Below are positions 24,171-36,700 of a stretch of DNA of 64,000 nt, piece by piece. Under the pieces are notes generated by a model that worked only from the letters and a program-made list of their open reading frames with translations, made no database searches and was not told where the DNA came from. The stretch is from Coriolopsis trogii (taxonomy: Eukaryota; Basidiomycota; Agaricomycetes; Polyporales; Polyporaceae), in contig JAHYIO010000007.1 in the NCBI GenBank assembly GCA_020543525.1, positions 434,001-498,000 of the forward strand, given 5' to 3'. The translations under genes and the position numbers were made by a program. Positions within the stretch are counted from its first letter, which is position 1, and every line of letters starts with the position of its first letter.

Positions 24171-24500
24171 TGTCATGATCTGTGGTCAAGTGAGACGTGG
24201 AAGGGGACTGAGACATCGAGTGAGGTTGAGAGTATGAGTCTTGTGCAGCAAGAGTGGAGCAAGGCTCGACACACAGGGCTGGAGACAAGATGTATTGAGA
24301 GAATGTAAGTGAACAAAAATACAGTGAGGCTCACCTGGAGACAAGAGATCAAAACTGAAGTCTCAAGGTGGCGAGCGTTTACTACTTATATAAGGAGAAC
24401 AATAAGCGCTAGGGACAATAGGTCACAGGCGCATGCGAGAGCGCTGGAACAATAGTGGAAGTGCGAACAAAAGGACAATGAAAATGAGGGGTTCATGACA
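24171..24500 (+). repeat. Solo LTR, copy 2
   Basis: 330 bp, TGTCATGATC..GTTCATGACA, flanked by TGCAT at 24166-24170 and 24501-24505. The first and last eight bases are inverted complements (TGTCATGA/TCATGACA). It keeps more CpG than copy 1 (for example GCGAGCG where copy 1 has a TG/CA version). Strand is arbitrary. Confidence 0.88.
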
Positions 24501-24909
24501 TGCATCAAGCAAGGCATATGTTATTAGTAGGCCGAACTCCTGTATCCATGCTTCCTGTCATGCACTTGCCACTACCAGGTGCTGGTAGTATGCATAGTGA
24601 AGCTGTGTAGTATCACATAGTTAATATATCCCCTTTCACTTATTTATATCTCAAATATAATGGTTGAGGCAGTGAATAAAAAGCACAAGTAGTAAGTGGA
24701 TGCAAGTGTGCATCTTTTGAGACATTGGCCATATCTTGTGAGTGCCCTTGAGTGCTTGGAGAGATGCTGGCTATGTCTCTCAAATGCTCCCAAAAAGAGT
24801 ACTTGTCTATTATAACTATGCCTGCTCTTGAGCCTTGGACACACTCTCAAGGCTTGTGATCTTCCTTCCTAATGGGCTGCCAGAGCCCCATCACTAGTAG
24901 GTGCTAAAG

Positions 24910-25531
24910 TTTAGATTAAGTCCAATTATTTGCCCTTTTGAACAATGACCAGTGACTGGACTATAACCTGACCAGTCTGATTTTGTCTGACTGGTATATG
25001 TGTGGAAGAAGAAGGAAGAGGGGCTCAGTGACTGCCTTGTGGATAGCACCCTCAAGTTGGGTGGAGGAAACCTGATGTTTTGGGGCTGTTTTGGGTGGAG
25101 GGGGACAGGCCATTCATGCAGGATCATTGGACCTATGGATGCAGAGCTCTACGTGAACATTATGGAGGATGAACTGCTCAATTCCCTTTACAAGTGGAAC
25201 TACAACCTCAATGACATCACCTTCTAGCAGGACAACAACCCCAAGCATACTAGCAAAAAGGCCAAACGGTGCTTCAAAGAGAGCAAGATTCAAGTCATGG
25301 AGTGGCCCCCACAATCTCCTGACCTCAACCCCATCGAGCATCTCTGGGGTGTCCTTAAACGCAAGCTCGCAGGGTATGAAAAGCCACCAACCTCAATCAA
25401 GGAGTTATGGGAGCGGGTGCAGGTGGAATGGGAGGCAATTCTCAGTTCAGGAGTGTCAGAAGTTGATTGAGAGTATGCCTGATATAATCCAGGCTATATT
25501 GAGGGCAAAGGGAGGGTATACTAAGTACTAA
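24910..25531 (+). pseudogene. Tc1-like transposase relic
   Basis: Translation from about 24998 gives a DDE transposase core: GGGNLMFWGCFGWRGTGH, then a TAG at 25225-25227 just before QDNNPKHTSKKAK, then MEWPPQSPDLNPIEHLWG, which is highly diagnostic of Tc1/mariner. The frame shifts around 25430 and continues to LRAKGGYTKY and a stop at 25529-25531. No intact N-terminal helix-turn-helix was found upstream. Dead copy. Confidence 0.88.
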
Positions 25532-28374
25532 ATGTATGTATTATGCCTTTTTGCAGCACCACTTCCAAAACTGTTTCCAAGAGTAGCATCCAAAGAGTGC
25601 TCAATATCTAAGCAAGGTCTGGGCAGAATTGCATGAAACCTTGTTTGCTGGATAGCTAGGAAGAAGGTCTATCCAACGCAATTCATTGCATATTTATATA
25701 CCAAGTATATACAGAGATATTCACATTTTCATCGGAAAGTCACAATCTTGTAAACAGTTATATAAGCCACTGTATGCTAGCCAGCCAGTGAATATATAGG
25801 ACTTGGAGGATGGTTGACAGAAAGGTGAGCAATATTGGTGCCAACAGTGCAGCAGGGGTATGAACATGTTAAGGGCAGGCATGCAAGTACTTCAGCACAT
25901 TGTTGTATATGAAATTGGTAGTGATATAGAAGTTGTAAATTATTATTAGAATAACCCCATTTGCAATAGGCATCAGAATTGGTAGGCATTTCCTTAACAC
26001 ACATGCCATTTTAACAGAATATCCTAAAGGCCTACCTCATCTTCTTAGCCATACAACTAGGCTTTCTGCTGCCTGCCTCTGCTGCTGAGCTGCTCTCTTG
26101 CATTAAGTATAACTGTGCAGCAATTCACACTTTACTTGGTATCTGCCACTCTCTGTTTTTGCCCACAATCTAATGATATTGCAATCACACCTCTACTTTG
26201 CATTATAACATCTTTGCTGGCTCTTTTCAGATTTTTAGAGCTTCGTGTCAATTAACTTGATTGTAATTTGCCTCCTTCTATTAACAATATGTACCTTCAG
26301 TTTATTACAAGAATGGAGGCAATCTTGCCTGAGAACACATCAAACATCCCAAGCATTACTACCACTCTGTCAATATGCTATGTGTGATTACCATATCTTC
26401 TACTACTGGTCTAACACCTTAAGCCTCATTTCCTACCTGATAGAAGCCTAATAATGCAGCTAGGATGCACATAGAAATACATGTAAAATTGAGCTAAATC
26501 ATTTAACTGAGTTCCTACTATCAAATTGAGACATACCAATGTATTCTCTACAAAGGTTTACTACTTCTCACTATGTATATATATAGCTCAAACCATGTAC
26601 AATGTGGCCATATTGACTGGTAACTACATTCACAATTGTGTCCATTTTAGACAGTCATTTTAAAAACACAAACCTATATCTCATCCCAGGATTTACAAAG
26701 CCAACTCCCAATGTGGTTATAATGTGAGTAATGCTGATTTTAAGTGACAAAGTTGAGTATATTTCTATTCTATATCTCCAACCATGGAGTGTGGTATTGT
26801 GACTTTTTGCTGATCTAGCTAATAGGTCTAGCTAAGTAGAGTTAAATCTCTTACTAGTCTTTTACATAAGAATATAGCAACCATGCCAACAGATATATTC
26901 ATAATGGCAGAGAATATCTAACTATGCACCAAAGGATGCAATAGTAGTAATTGTGGCCTGGCTCTTCCACAATACCTGATACTTCAATAGAATGCTGTGT
27001 CATGCGAATATTGTTTTGTTTACAGCTTATGAATATTTAGCATTAAGGATAAATGTCACACTAAACTATGCTATGCTCTAAAACCCTTTGTTATAATAGT
27101 AGTCACATTACTCTGCTTGAAGCAAAAATGGACTAACAGTCTGAATAGTGGATTATATACTTTGTACTTGAGTTTTTAAAACACCCAGCTTGAATGGGTC
27201 AGAACTAACTGGGTCTTTATAGAGAGTAAAGATAGCAAGGCAGCATTCAATCTTCAAATTAAATTATTGAATTATCAAATCTGACAACAACCTGGCAAAG
27301 TGAGTAGTCAGAATGCATACAGGGAGATATACTACTCTGTACCATGACATTATAACTTCTCAATTGGTATAACAGTCTAGGAAACTCCCTTAGCCAGTTT
27401 ATATTACTATATCTAGTCCCATAAATGAATTAATAGTGATGCATTTCTATTATCACATAAATGATTCTCTTAAACTAGGGTCTCAAGATTGTTACTTAAC
27501 AATCTTTACTAATTCTGAGTCATTCAAACTCTCTTGTCTATATGGATAGAGCACGTAGTAGGATATTGATATGTCATAGTAGGATATTGATATATATACA
27601 GATGTCCAGACATGGCTTAAAAATGCTACTCTGATATGGTATTTTAGATGCCCAATGACTCCCAGGTATTTATTTTGACCACCACTGTAGGAATGGGACA
27701 TTGGCTCAAAATGTGACTTGGTAAGCTGTGAAGTGTCCACAAGGATTGGTAAAGGGCAATACAGATCACTATCAGGAGACAATCATATCTCTCTATAATA
27801 TTTGTCTGGCCTTTGACAGAGTAGAAAAAGAAGAAAGTAAATCAATGGATTGAGAAGCATCTGGGCTTCATAGAAATATCATGATAAATGAAATGGAGCT
27901 TGTTGATAAGATTAACTTGGCAAAGGACATAGGTCTTATCAATTTGAGAAATATATTGCAAATTGGTATAATAAATAGCTAAGATCATTAAATGGTTGAC
28001 AAGAGAGATTAGGAAGTGTATTATGTGAGATAGACATGTAGCTATTTAATCATGTTGTTTAGCAGTGTTTGACCCCTAAACCTTTATAGTAGAAGGAGGA
28101 CAATCTTTGGAAGTGACATACTGAGGTAGAAGTCTTGACCATCTGCAAAGTCTCCATTTTCTGAGTATACTTAGCAAGAGCTGCCTTGGTCTTGATTGTC
28201 TGAACAGCCTTCTGCTTACAGTACCCATCATTTGTAATTTCTGCTTTGAACTGCTCTATAGGACAGCTAAAGGGTTGATACTAGGCTGAGTTTAAAGCAA
28301 AGCATGAAGCAGAGAGAACCAGGAAAACCCTGCCACAAGCTAGACACTTGACTTTCTAGCTATTCAGTTTCTAA
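25532..28374. other. AT-rich gene-poor stretch
   Basis: About 2.8 kb of AT-rich sequence in which I recognise no gene, no clear repeat pair and no conserved protein segment. Probably old, mutated mobile-element DNA. Confidence 0.5.
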
Positions 28375-28379
28375 CCAAA

Positions 28380-29009
28380 TGTTATGACTATGCCAACTCC
28401 GAGGTCCAAAGGCCGAATGCGACCAGAGGTACGAGGGTCTGACGGCATTCGGAGTTCGGCGGGGTGAGGACTTCGGCGAAGCTATTGGCAATGCCCTGAG
28501 TATACACCGGTGTCCTCGACTTGCGAGAGAAGGCGGGAAACGCGGGAACCGGGAGGAGCAGAAGTACGAAGTCCGACTTCAAGTTGGACAACGAGAGGAC
28601 GAGGTAGAAGGATGAGCAATGTTCTAAGTGACGACCGGAGTTCGGAGTCCGAAGGTTGGGGTCAGAGGTTGGGCGTGGACTTAGAGAAGAACACGTAGAA
28701 TTCAGGGTGTAACGAGATATCCAAACTGAGGTACAAGTCTACTGCTACCGAACCTTATATAGTCGGAACTCCGGCCAAGGTCTTGGCGAAATCGGCGTAA
28801 GTAGACCGGGAGTCTGATTGGGAATCGGAGTAGATCAAAGTCCATTGTTTGTAACCTGATCGGACTGATCGGAGTATGGTAACAATCATAAATGCGATGG
28901 GACCTATCAAAAGGAGATGGGACTAAGGTATTAGACATAAAAGGTTAGCGTGGTCGGATATCGGGGTTCAGGGTTCGGGGTTCGGGTCCGGTCGGCACGG
29001 GACCTAACA
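28380..29009 (-). repeat. 3' LTR of the chromovirus
   Basis: 630 bp, near-identical to 44647-45286; it lacks a 10-bp block (AGATCGGTGG-like, near 44693) present in the other copy. Most differences are CpG in the right LTR against TpG or CpA here. Confidence 0.95.
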
Positions 29010-29021
29010 GTATCCCCCCAC
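29010..29021 (-). other. Polypurine tract
   Basis: The minus strand reads AGTGGGGGGATAC immediately before the 3' LTR, the place where plus-strand DNA priming occurs in LTR elements. Identified by position and composition only. Confidence 0.6.
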
Positions 29022-29128
29022 TGGGCCCGAGCCCTCGAGGGTCCTAGTGTGAAGGAATAGAAGTGTGCCGTAAAAAGTGACACGAAAAATTTTATCAGAG
29101 TCAGGGTCGGAATCGGAGATCGGAAAAA

Positions 29129-29138
29129 CGGTATATAG
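29129..29138 (+). promoter_or_regulatory. TATA-like element of the opposite-strand gene
   Basis: GGTATATAGC about 75 bp before the ATG at 29209, on the strand opposite to gag-pol. Fits an independent core promoter; start site not shown. Confidence 0.55.
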
Positions 29139-29208
29139 CGGGTGTCGGTGTCGGAGTACCCTTATCCGCGACTTGATCCACAACCACCACCCTCACCACC
29201 ACCACACC

Positions 29209-30104
29209 ATGTCCCGCACCCCCAGCCCGGACCCCGAGGAGGAGGCGCTCGCGGCCCAGCGAGCGCTCCTCGCGAAGATGGAGCAGGACGCCGAGCGGCG
29301 GAGGCAGGAGAGGCGGGAGCGACAGGAGAGGGAGGAGCGGGAGCGGCGGGAGAGGGAGGCCGAGGAGGCACAGCGGAGGGCAGCTGAGGCCGAGGCCCAG
29401 GCTGCACAGCTGGTGGAGGAGAGGCGGCAGAGGGGGCCCGAGGCCGCCTCAGGTAGCAAGAGGAAGAAGGGAACGACGGCGCCATCGGGACCCGAGTGGG
29501 CGCCGGCGAAGGTACATGCGGACGACGGGTACGGGAAAAAGACTAATGTTTTTTTTTTTTTTTTCAGTCGCCGTGCAGTAACTGCCGGAAGAGCGGAGTA
29601 CCTTGCCAGTACTCCATGCGCTCTTGCCGCATGAAGGCGTGCGAGGCATGCCACAACGCCAAGGTGGCGTGCAGTGGGGGAGAGAGGCAGACGGAGGGAA
29701 CGGCGGAGGCGGAGTCCGGCCCGTCGACGCCCCAAAAACCGAGGAAGAAGAAGCAGCGAACCGGACCGGAGGAGACCGAGGAGGAGGAAGCGGAGGAGAC
29801 GGGGGAGGAGCCGAAGAAGGACAAGGGAAAGGGAAGAGCGAGGGAGGAGACGGAGGAGGCGGAGGGCGCGGACTCCGGGCGCCCGACCGACCGGGAGCTC
29901 CTGGAGCGCCTGGTCGCCGAGGTGGTAGCGACACGTAAGCTGTCGCGGTCCATCCTCGGGCGCCTGACCCGCGTGGAGAAGTGGGTCGCCGATCACGAGG
30001 CGCAGAAAAAGGCAGTACAGGAGTACTTCGCCAAGGCAGAGGTGGAGGACGAGGAGGAGGAGGAGGACGAGGAGTACCAGGACTCCGAGGAGGAGGAGGA
30101 GTAA
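29209..30104 (+). CDS. Antisense gene inside the retrotransposon: coiled-coil protein with zinc-cluster-like cysteines
   Basis: Two exons (29209-29511, 29568-30104) joined across a GT..AG intron with a long T tract before the acceptor give an uninterrupted 279-residue protein on the strand opposite to gag-pol. Residues 1-75 are a charged coiled coil (EERERREREAEEAQRRA). From the start of exon 2 the cysteines follow C-x2-C-x6-C-x11-C-x2-C-x6-C with one extra Cys (SPCSNCRKSGVPC, KACEACHNAKVAC), close to the fungal Zn(II)2Cys6 binuclear cluster. Then a basic KPRKKKQR stretch, a Glu-rich region, a second helical segment (ELLERLVAEVVATRKLS) and an acidic tail. Function is unknown; DNA binding is inferred only from the cysteine spacing. 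The gene stays open although gag and pol are broken. Confidence 0.75.
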
Positions 30105-30262
30105 ATAGAAAAAAATCGAATTTTCTTGTAACAATGACCGAGGTCCAAGCGTGAACACCGACGACATCCGAGGAAGTAAGAAGTCCGACAGAGTATTGAG
30201 AGGAAAAGGACGAAGGATGCGGCACACAAACGGCGCGGGGAAGCGAAGGCGATCCTCCTTCG

Positions 30263-33089
30263 CTAAGTGTTGTGAGGTCCGGGTTTATCGGGGTACGAGG
30301 CGTGGAAGTCCGAGACTAATTCCTGCGCGTTACCGAGCTCGGTCGCGAGGACCCAGGAGGTCTCTTCATCAGTACCTTTGTAGCCCGACCAGCGAACGAG
30401 GTAAAGCAGCTTGCACCGTCGTCGGCGGTCTACCTTGGTGTCGAGGATCTCGGAGATTTTGTACTCCGGTTCGCCATCGACTTCAATCGGAGGTGGAGGG
30501 GACTGGACACGACCGGGAATGGTGTTCGGGGTTGTGGGCTCAAGCTGGGAGACATGGAAAACGGGGTGTACGGCGCGCATGGCCTCGGGTAGGCGTAGCG
30601 TAAACGAGTGGGTACCAGCCTGAGCGATGATAGGGTAGGGTCCGAGGTACTTCTCCGAAAGCTTCTTCGTGGGGCGGGTGGAATGGATGTGCTCGGCTCG
30701 GACATAGACCTGGTCTCCAACTTTGAAATCCAGTGCCGGTAGACGGTGCTTGTCTGCCTGGACCTGGTAGCGAGCCTGGGCTTTGGAGATCCGGGTTCGG
30801 AGTTCAGCATGGAGCTCGTCGAGATCAACGGCAAATTCTCGAGCGCGAGCGGAGGTAAGGTCTCATTCGGGGTGCATCACAAGACTCAGGTTGTAGCCCT
30901 TGTTCGCAAAGAAGGGAGAGATACCGGTGGTCGCATTCGGAGCATTGTTGTAAGCGAACTCTGCGAGAGGTAGGAGTTGCGCCCAGTTGTCCTGCTGGTA
31001 ATTGCAGTACATTCGGAGATACTGCTCGAGGGTCTGGTTGACACGTTCCATCTGTCCGTTGCCTTCGGGGTGGTAACCGGAGGTGAAGTGAAGGCGCATG
31101 TCTAGTGCCTTGCCCAGGGATCGGAAGAAGTGGGATACAAACTCGGAGCCCCGGTCGGACGTGACGTGCAACGGAACCCCGTGCTTGGAGAAAATGTGGA
31201 GGACGAACAGGTTGGCGAGCTCTTCGGCATTGAGGGTGTCGTGCGTCAGGATAAAGATGGCTTGCTTGGTGAGCCGATCTACTACCACCAGGATCGCCGT
31301 GAAACCGTTGGAGCTCGGGAGGTGCTCGATGAGGTCCATGGAGATGGAGTTCCACGGGCGTTCGGGGATCGGAAGTTGCTTCAGAGTGCCATAGGGGAGG
31401 TGACGGGGAACCTTCGATCGCGCGCAGATCGTGCAGGACTTGCAGTAGTCTCGGACGAAGAGTCGGAGTCCGGGCCAAGCGTAGTTGCGGAGAACAAGTG
31501 CCTGGGTCTTGTTCTGTCCCCAGTGGCCTGCCGTCGGATGGTCGTGACAGGCTCGAAGAACCCGGAGTCGGAGGTCGTCGGCATCCAGGACATAGATGCG
31601 ATCGTTGAGTCGAAGGAAACCGTCGGAATCTAAGGACCACTTTGGCTTGCCTTCGGCGGCTGCGGTGAGTCCTGCAAGGAGTTCGGGGGAAGGGTTGGGG
31701 GAGGATTGAGCGGATCGGATGTCAGCTCGGAGTTGACTTTCGTCAAGGATGAAGGATGCGCGGAGGACGGGTTCTCGGAGAATGGTAGCTCGGAGGGAGG
31801 ATGCGAGTTGTTTCTGAGTGAAGACCAGTCGGAAGTTGTGTGGGTTGACGACAGAGTAGTCACTATCCCCCTCCTTTGGGTAGACGTCCCAACGGCGAGT
31901 GAGCGCGTTGGGCTTAGCTCCGAGTTTCCCGGGTCGGAAACGGATGATCAGGTTGAATTGCGACAGGAACTCCGACCAACGAGCCTGTCGCCGAGTCAGG
32001 AGTTTCGTGGTCGCGAAGTACTCCAGATTCTTGTGGTCGGTGACAACGTCGATCAGAGTTCCAGAGCCTTCCAGGTAGTGCCGCCAGGTCTTGAACACCT
32101 CGAAGATTGCGAGGAGTTCCTTGTCATGGGTGTCGTAGTTGAGTTCGGCACCGGTCAAAGTCCGGGAGTGGAAGGCAATGGGATGGAGGTCGCCGGACGC
32201 GGTGGTGATCGACAGAATACCGGCAATCGCGTAGTCCGAAGCGTCGGTTTCCATCGTAATCTGGCGGTCGGGTTCCCAGTGATGTAGGACAGGAGTGGAG
32301 GTGAAGGCCTGCTTCAGGGTATTGAACGCCTTTCGGCATTCGTCGGAGAAGTGCCACGGAACGCCTTTGCGAGTCATGCGGCTGAGGGGAAGGACAATCT
32401 CGGAGTAGTTGTGGATGAACCGACGGTAGAAGTTGGCGAAGCCAAGGAAAGACTGTATATCTCGGACCTTCCGGGGTTCCGGCCAATCGAGGATGGCTTT
32501 GACCTTGGCGTCGGACATCTTCAGGCCTTCTCCGGACATGATGTAGCCGAGGTACTCAACGGAGTCGGCGTGGAACTCGCACTTGTCCGCGCGAGCGTAG
32601 AGCCGATGTTTCCGTAGGCGTCGCAGGACCTCCTTGACGTGCTTCCGGTGTTCCTCGGGGTTGTCGGAGTAGATGAGAATGTCATCGAGGTAGACAACCA
32701 CACAGACGTCAAGCATGTCGGCGAAGATGTCGTTTACAAAACGCTGGAACGCCGCCGGGGCATTGGAAAGTCCGAAAGGCATGACGCGCCATTCAAACGA
32801 GCCGTAGCGAGTGCAGAATGCCGTCTTCCATTCGTCTCCAGGGGCGATCCGGACCAGATTGTAGGCATGTCGGAGGTCGATCTTGGTATAGATGCGAGCC
32901 TTCCGAGGAGCGTCGAGGAGGTCCGAGATCAGTGGTAGCGGATATCGGTCCTTCCGAGTGATCTTGTTGAGTCCTCGGTAGTCGACACAGAGACGAAGGG
33001 AGCCGTCCTTCTTCTTGACGAAGAGGACCGGAGCTCCGCATGGAGAATTGGATGGCCGAATGAAACCCGAGCGGAGGTTCTCCTCGATG
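30263..33089 (-). pseudogene. Chromovirus pol, 3' part: reverse transcriptase, RNase H, integrase, chromodomain
   Basis: Continues the reading frame cut at 42500. Visible in order: reverse transcriptase ([32 protein letters not shown], catalytic [12 protein letters not shown]), RNase H ([14 protein letters not shown]), integrase zinc finger ([17 protein letters not shown]) and catalytic core ([36 protein letters not shown]). A TGA at 30863-30865 interrupts the frame, after which it continues in the same frame through GDQVYVRAEHI and VFHVSQLEP to a chromodomain (YKISEILDTKV, LYLVRWSGYK) ending at 30263. The TGA is one transition from an Arg codon. Confidence 0.95.
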
Positions 33090-33705
33090 CACCTGATCAT
33101 CACAACATTCGGGCTTAGTTAGCCTGGCATACCCGGGGCAGTATGCCAGGCTAACTAAGCCCAGAGTCTCCTACGCCCCTCACTGCCAATACCACCCCCA
33201 GTAATTATTCCAATTTTCCTTGGGAGGAAGTACCGACATCGGTTCCCTTGCCATCGCTCGGCACCAGAGGCCGCCGTGGCAGTTGATCATGCCGCCATAT
33301 CCCGCCCCGGCGCCATCAAAAGGCGGGGCGCTTGTGGGCGCGCCTTGCCGTCCTCGTTGTGCCCGCACCCCGCCGTCGCTGTTTGGGCCAGCGAGCTCAA
33401 TATCTCAGTGGTTTCCGGGTCGATTTCACTCGTTCTTTTTGTAAACCTGTAGTCCTATACGATAATAAAACAGTTATGGCGTTATATTGAGTGTAATGCT
33501 ACTAGTAATAGAAAGAGAGGGATGTGGAGGACAGGTCAAGAATATGCCGAGTGGCTGCATTCCCGGCGCGCGGATGGCATCAATCGGACTTTGATTGATG
33601 TGGCTGGAACATTCGGCTTCCCGGCATCAATGCACAGGTCGGCCGAGACCTTGAATCTCGGGATCTCAAGGCTTGTGCCTGGCGCGCGCGTCCCCTGCCC
33701 CCGCC
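33090..33705 (+). repeat. KDZ terminal inverted repeat, left
   Basis: About 610 bp, near-identical reverse complement of 41884-42499. Contains a subterminal palindrome (33111-33162). Some differences between the arms are CpG against CpA/TpG (for example CAGTTGATC here, CGGTTGATC in the other arm). Confidence 0.9.
33111..33162. repeat. Subterminal perfect hairpin in the left KDZ terminus
   Basis: Two 22-bp perfectly complementary arms (GGGCTTAGTTAGCCTGGC.. and its complement) around an 8-base loop CCGGGGCA, starting 21 bp inside the element. The same hairpin is at 42428-42479 in the other terminus. Confidence 0.9.
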
Positions 33706-33787
33706 TCCGCCCCCGATAAGCAATCTACACATACTGCCCTTGTTCAATTGCGTGAAAGACTCTCATCCTACCACTCTCGCTCTGATC

Positions 33788-36700
33788 ATGGGTCGTCGCG
33801 ATAAGGAAGTTTCGCGCAAGGTCCAAATCATCGGACCAACCGAAGACACTGTGCGCGGTTGACGTTACAGAGGAGAACTCAAAACCTCAACGCATGGAAT
33901 GACCGCGATGGCGAAGGACCGGGAGCGCATGAAAAAGGAGTATCAGAACCTCCTAGGAGGTGAGTACAAGCACACATCTATTACGTTGACTCCCGTAATG
34001 TACTGATCTGCGGCTATTTCAGGAATGGACAGTAACCGCCGCCGCATCCTTGCGCAACTCTGGAACGACTCTGGGGAGATCAAGGACGATCGGATGGATG
34101 AAGTGCGCGAAACGATCATTGGAGATGGTGGCGACAACGACGATGGTTGGGAGGACATGGACTGGGAGAGCGGGGAGAACTCCGCAGCGGGAATCGCGAA
34201 CTCGGAAGCAGTCACTTCGGCACTGCGAGATCTATTAGATTCACAGTACGCATGCGTCTCCATGACTTCTCCAAAGCTTACTCACGCTTTCGGCAGCCTT
34301 GGGTACCGGAAGTACAGAGACACGCGGTCATGGAAGCAGCGTATTGACGCCATGGATGCGCGTTGGCAGGAGCTAATGCCCGCGGTGGTCAGCGCATTCC
34401 TCCAGTTTCAGGATAAACCGGTCCTTCCCCATCCAATGGAGCCATCTGACTATGACTTCGAGGTCGAATGTATCAATTTCTTCTCTCTTGCAAAGAACGT
34501 GTACGTGTCGCGAACGTCATCCCAGACCCCGGCGGAGGCCCTGGTACTTCATGGCTACTTAGCCGCTACTCCTGATCGCCCAAGCATTGCTGTATCTCTG
34601 CAGACTCTTGAGTTATTTCGAGACATTCGCCGGTTCAAGGCTTCATTCAGCGTGGAAGCATTCACGAAGCTCATATGTTACAAGTATATGGTATGGTTTG
34701 AGACTCAGGACACCGACGCACCGGCGATCTGATAAACGATCTGAACGTGTCTAGGTACCCTACAGACGCCGATATCGAAAGGCTATCTCAGATTCGTTCG
34801 ATGTGTACCTGACGATCAAAGACGTCATCGACAAGCAAGTCCAGAATAGCCTTGGTCGAGGTTGCCCTCACTGGCATGCAAAATGGGCATGTCCCGCATG
34901 CAGCTATGTGGTGCGCATCCTCCCTATTATCATATGATACCAAACTGACCATGGGATTCAGGTTGAGGGAGAGAAACCGCCTGTCTTCCAGCGGATGTAT
35001 GTTGTTGATGGGAATAACTCGCTTAAGCGAGTAGCCGTCTCCGGGTCCTGACGCGTCAGTGATGCAAGAGTATTCCAGAGCGAATATTTCATTCCGCAAG
35101 ATTACGTCAACAAGTTTGCTCACGAAGTCAAGGCACGGCAGATCCAACCTCGCGCCAATATCCCGACATCATCGGCCCTTCCAGACTCTCATGAAGAGCT
35201 ACTGGAAAGTGAACTCAACGGAGACAACGGGGAGGGTGACCCGACGGACGGAGCCCCTGATAGTACTCCATGTGCCATGAACTGGAAGGCCGCAGAGGCA
35301 GATGAGAAGAAGCGCATGTGGGCAATCTTCGATGAGACTGGCATCTTCGCTGGGGCATGTCGCCATGGTCTCATATTCTACCTTATTGACATGGTCCGCA
35401 GTGGCGAACTGTGAGTCTGTCCCCAGTGTCAGGGATATCCCGACTGACGTCATGACAGCGCGAAGTATCCTCTAGCGATGACGTCTAAGATCATCGAAGA
35501 GATCGCGGAGCGGGTGATCCTCGGCTTTGATGTCGGTTGCGTGTTCAAGACGACGCTCAGGAACAGTTCCCCCGGCGCGGCATTCGAAGAACTGGGCGGC
35601 CGCGTTTGTGTGAATGCCTTTCACGGCTATTTGCACGCGTACAACTGTCAGCTATGTAATCATCCCAACGTCATCCGCGGCATGGGGCTCGAAGATCTTG
35701 AAACCATGGAGCGGGTATTCAGTTCCTCGAATGCGCTCGCTAATGTCATTCGATATGCCTCTGCCTACCGCCGGGCGCTGCTCATTCATCACTTCTTCAA
35801 GCAGTGGGATGACGAGAAGTATACTAACCTTGGGCTCATGCTCTACAACAACTACGTGCAAGCCCTCGACATCATTGACAAGAAGAAGGCTGTCCTAGAA
35901 GAATCTATGGCGTCACTCAAGCTGACTTATGATGATCTGAAGAGACTGGATGCCGAGGAAGCCGAGTATTTCGCAACTCTTCAGGATGAGGCTCCATGGG
36001 ATGTGCATGCAGTCGCGTACGTGGAGGCCCTGCAGGAACTACGCGCTGCTAGGTGAGTGCAATTTGCTTCCGCGAGAGGAGCTGACTGATAGAATTGTGT
36101 TGTAGCCAGGAACTCGGCAATGCGCATGATCAGTTCCTGCAATCCGCACCCGCGGAGTACGAATGGCAAGCTCCTCGGACCGGTCCGACGAATTACGGAG
36201 GCGATGCGTCGGCCACCATCAAGTTGGAAAGGCACCGACGCGAGCTCCACGAGAAAGTCGAGTGCCTCACAAACCAGGTCATCGGATGGGAGATTCAATT
36301 GAACATTCCCGTACGTTGACAGCCTGGAGACAAGGAGTACGAGGAGACCATGAAGTATATAGCCACACGCAAGTATCAACAGGCTCTCGGGCACCTGTTG
36401 CGTCTCGTTATCCAGCGTTTGTTCGAACTTCATAAGCTGAACATGTCCCAGACCGGTGAGTATGCCCCCCTATCTCCAAGTACAATTTCTCACCAGATCG
36501 CAATCGCCGAAGCTTACAAGATGCGGACGCACATTGCCAAGAGTCTGCAGAAGCGCTGCAAAGCGATCCGGACAGCTGTCAAGCAGTACAATGCCGCCGC
36601 CGCTGCTCTGGAGCCCCCCTGTCCTCCTCTCGATTGGAATCAAGTCTCGCATTTCAGCTTCCTGGAAGAATTCACGCTTCTTTAAGACACGCGGAGTGAC

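Noticed and set aside
22551..24500. The two 330-bp repeats as the LTR pair of one short element
   Set aside because: Each has its own, different 5-bp target duplication.
29193..30227. Long minus-strand open frames overlapping the antisense gene
   Set aside because: Leu/Arg- or Pro/Ser-rich mirror images of a GC-rich, Glu-coding strand; the + strand gene with intron and cysteine pattern explains the region.
31706..32287. + strand open frames across chromovirus pol
   Set aside because: Antisense shadows of pol; no motif and no splice signals.
33522..33719. Small open frame in the KDZ termini (also 41837-42067)
   Set aside because: Present in both arms only because they are inverted copies; no conserved motif.
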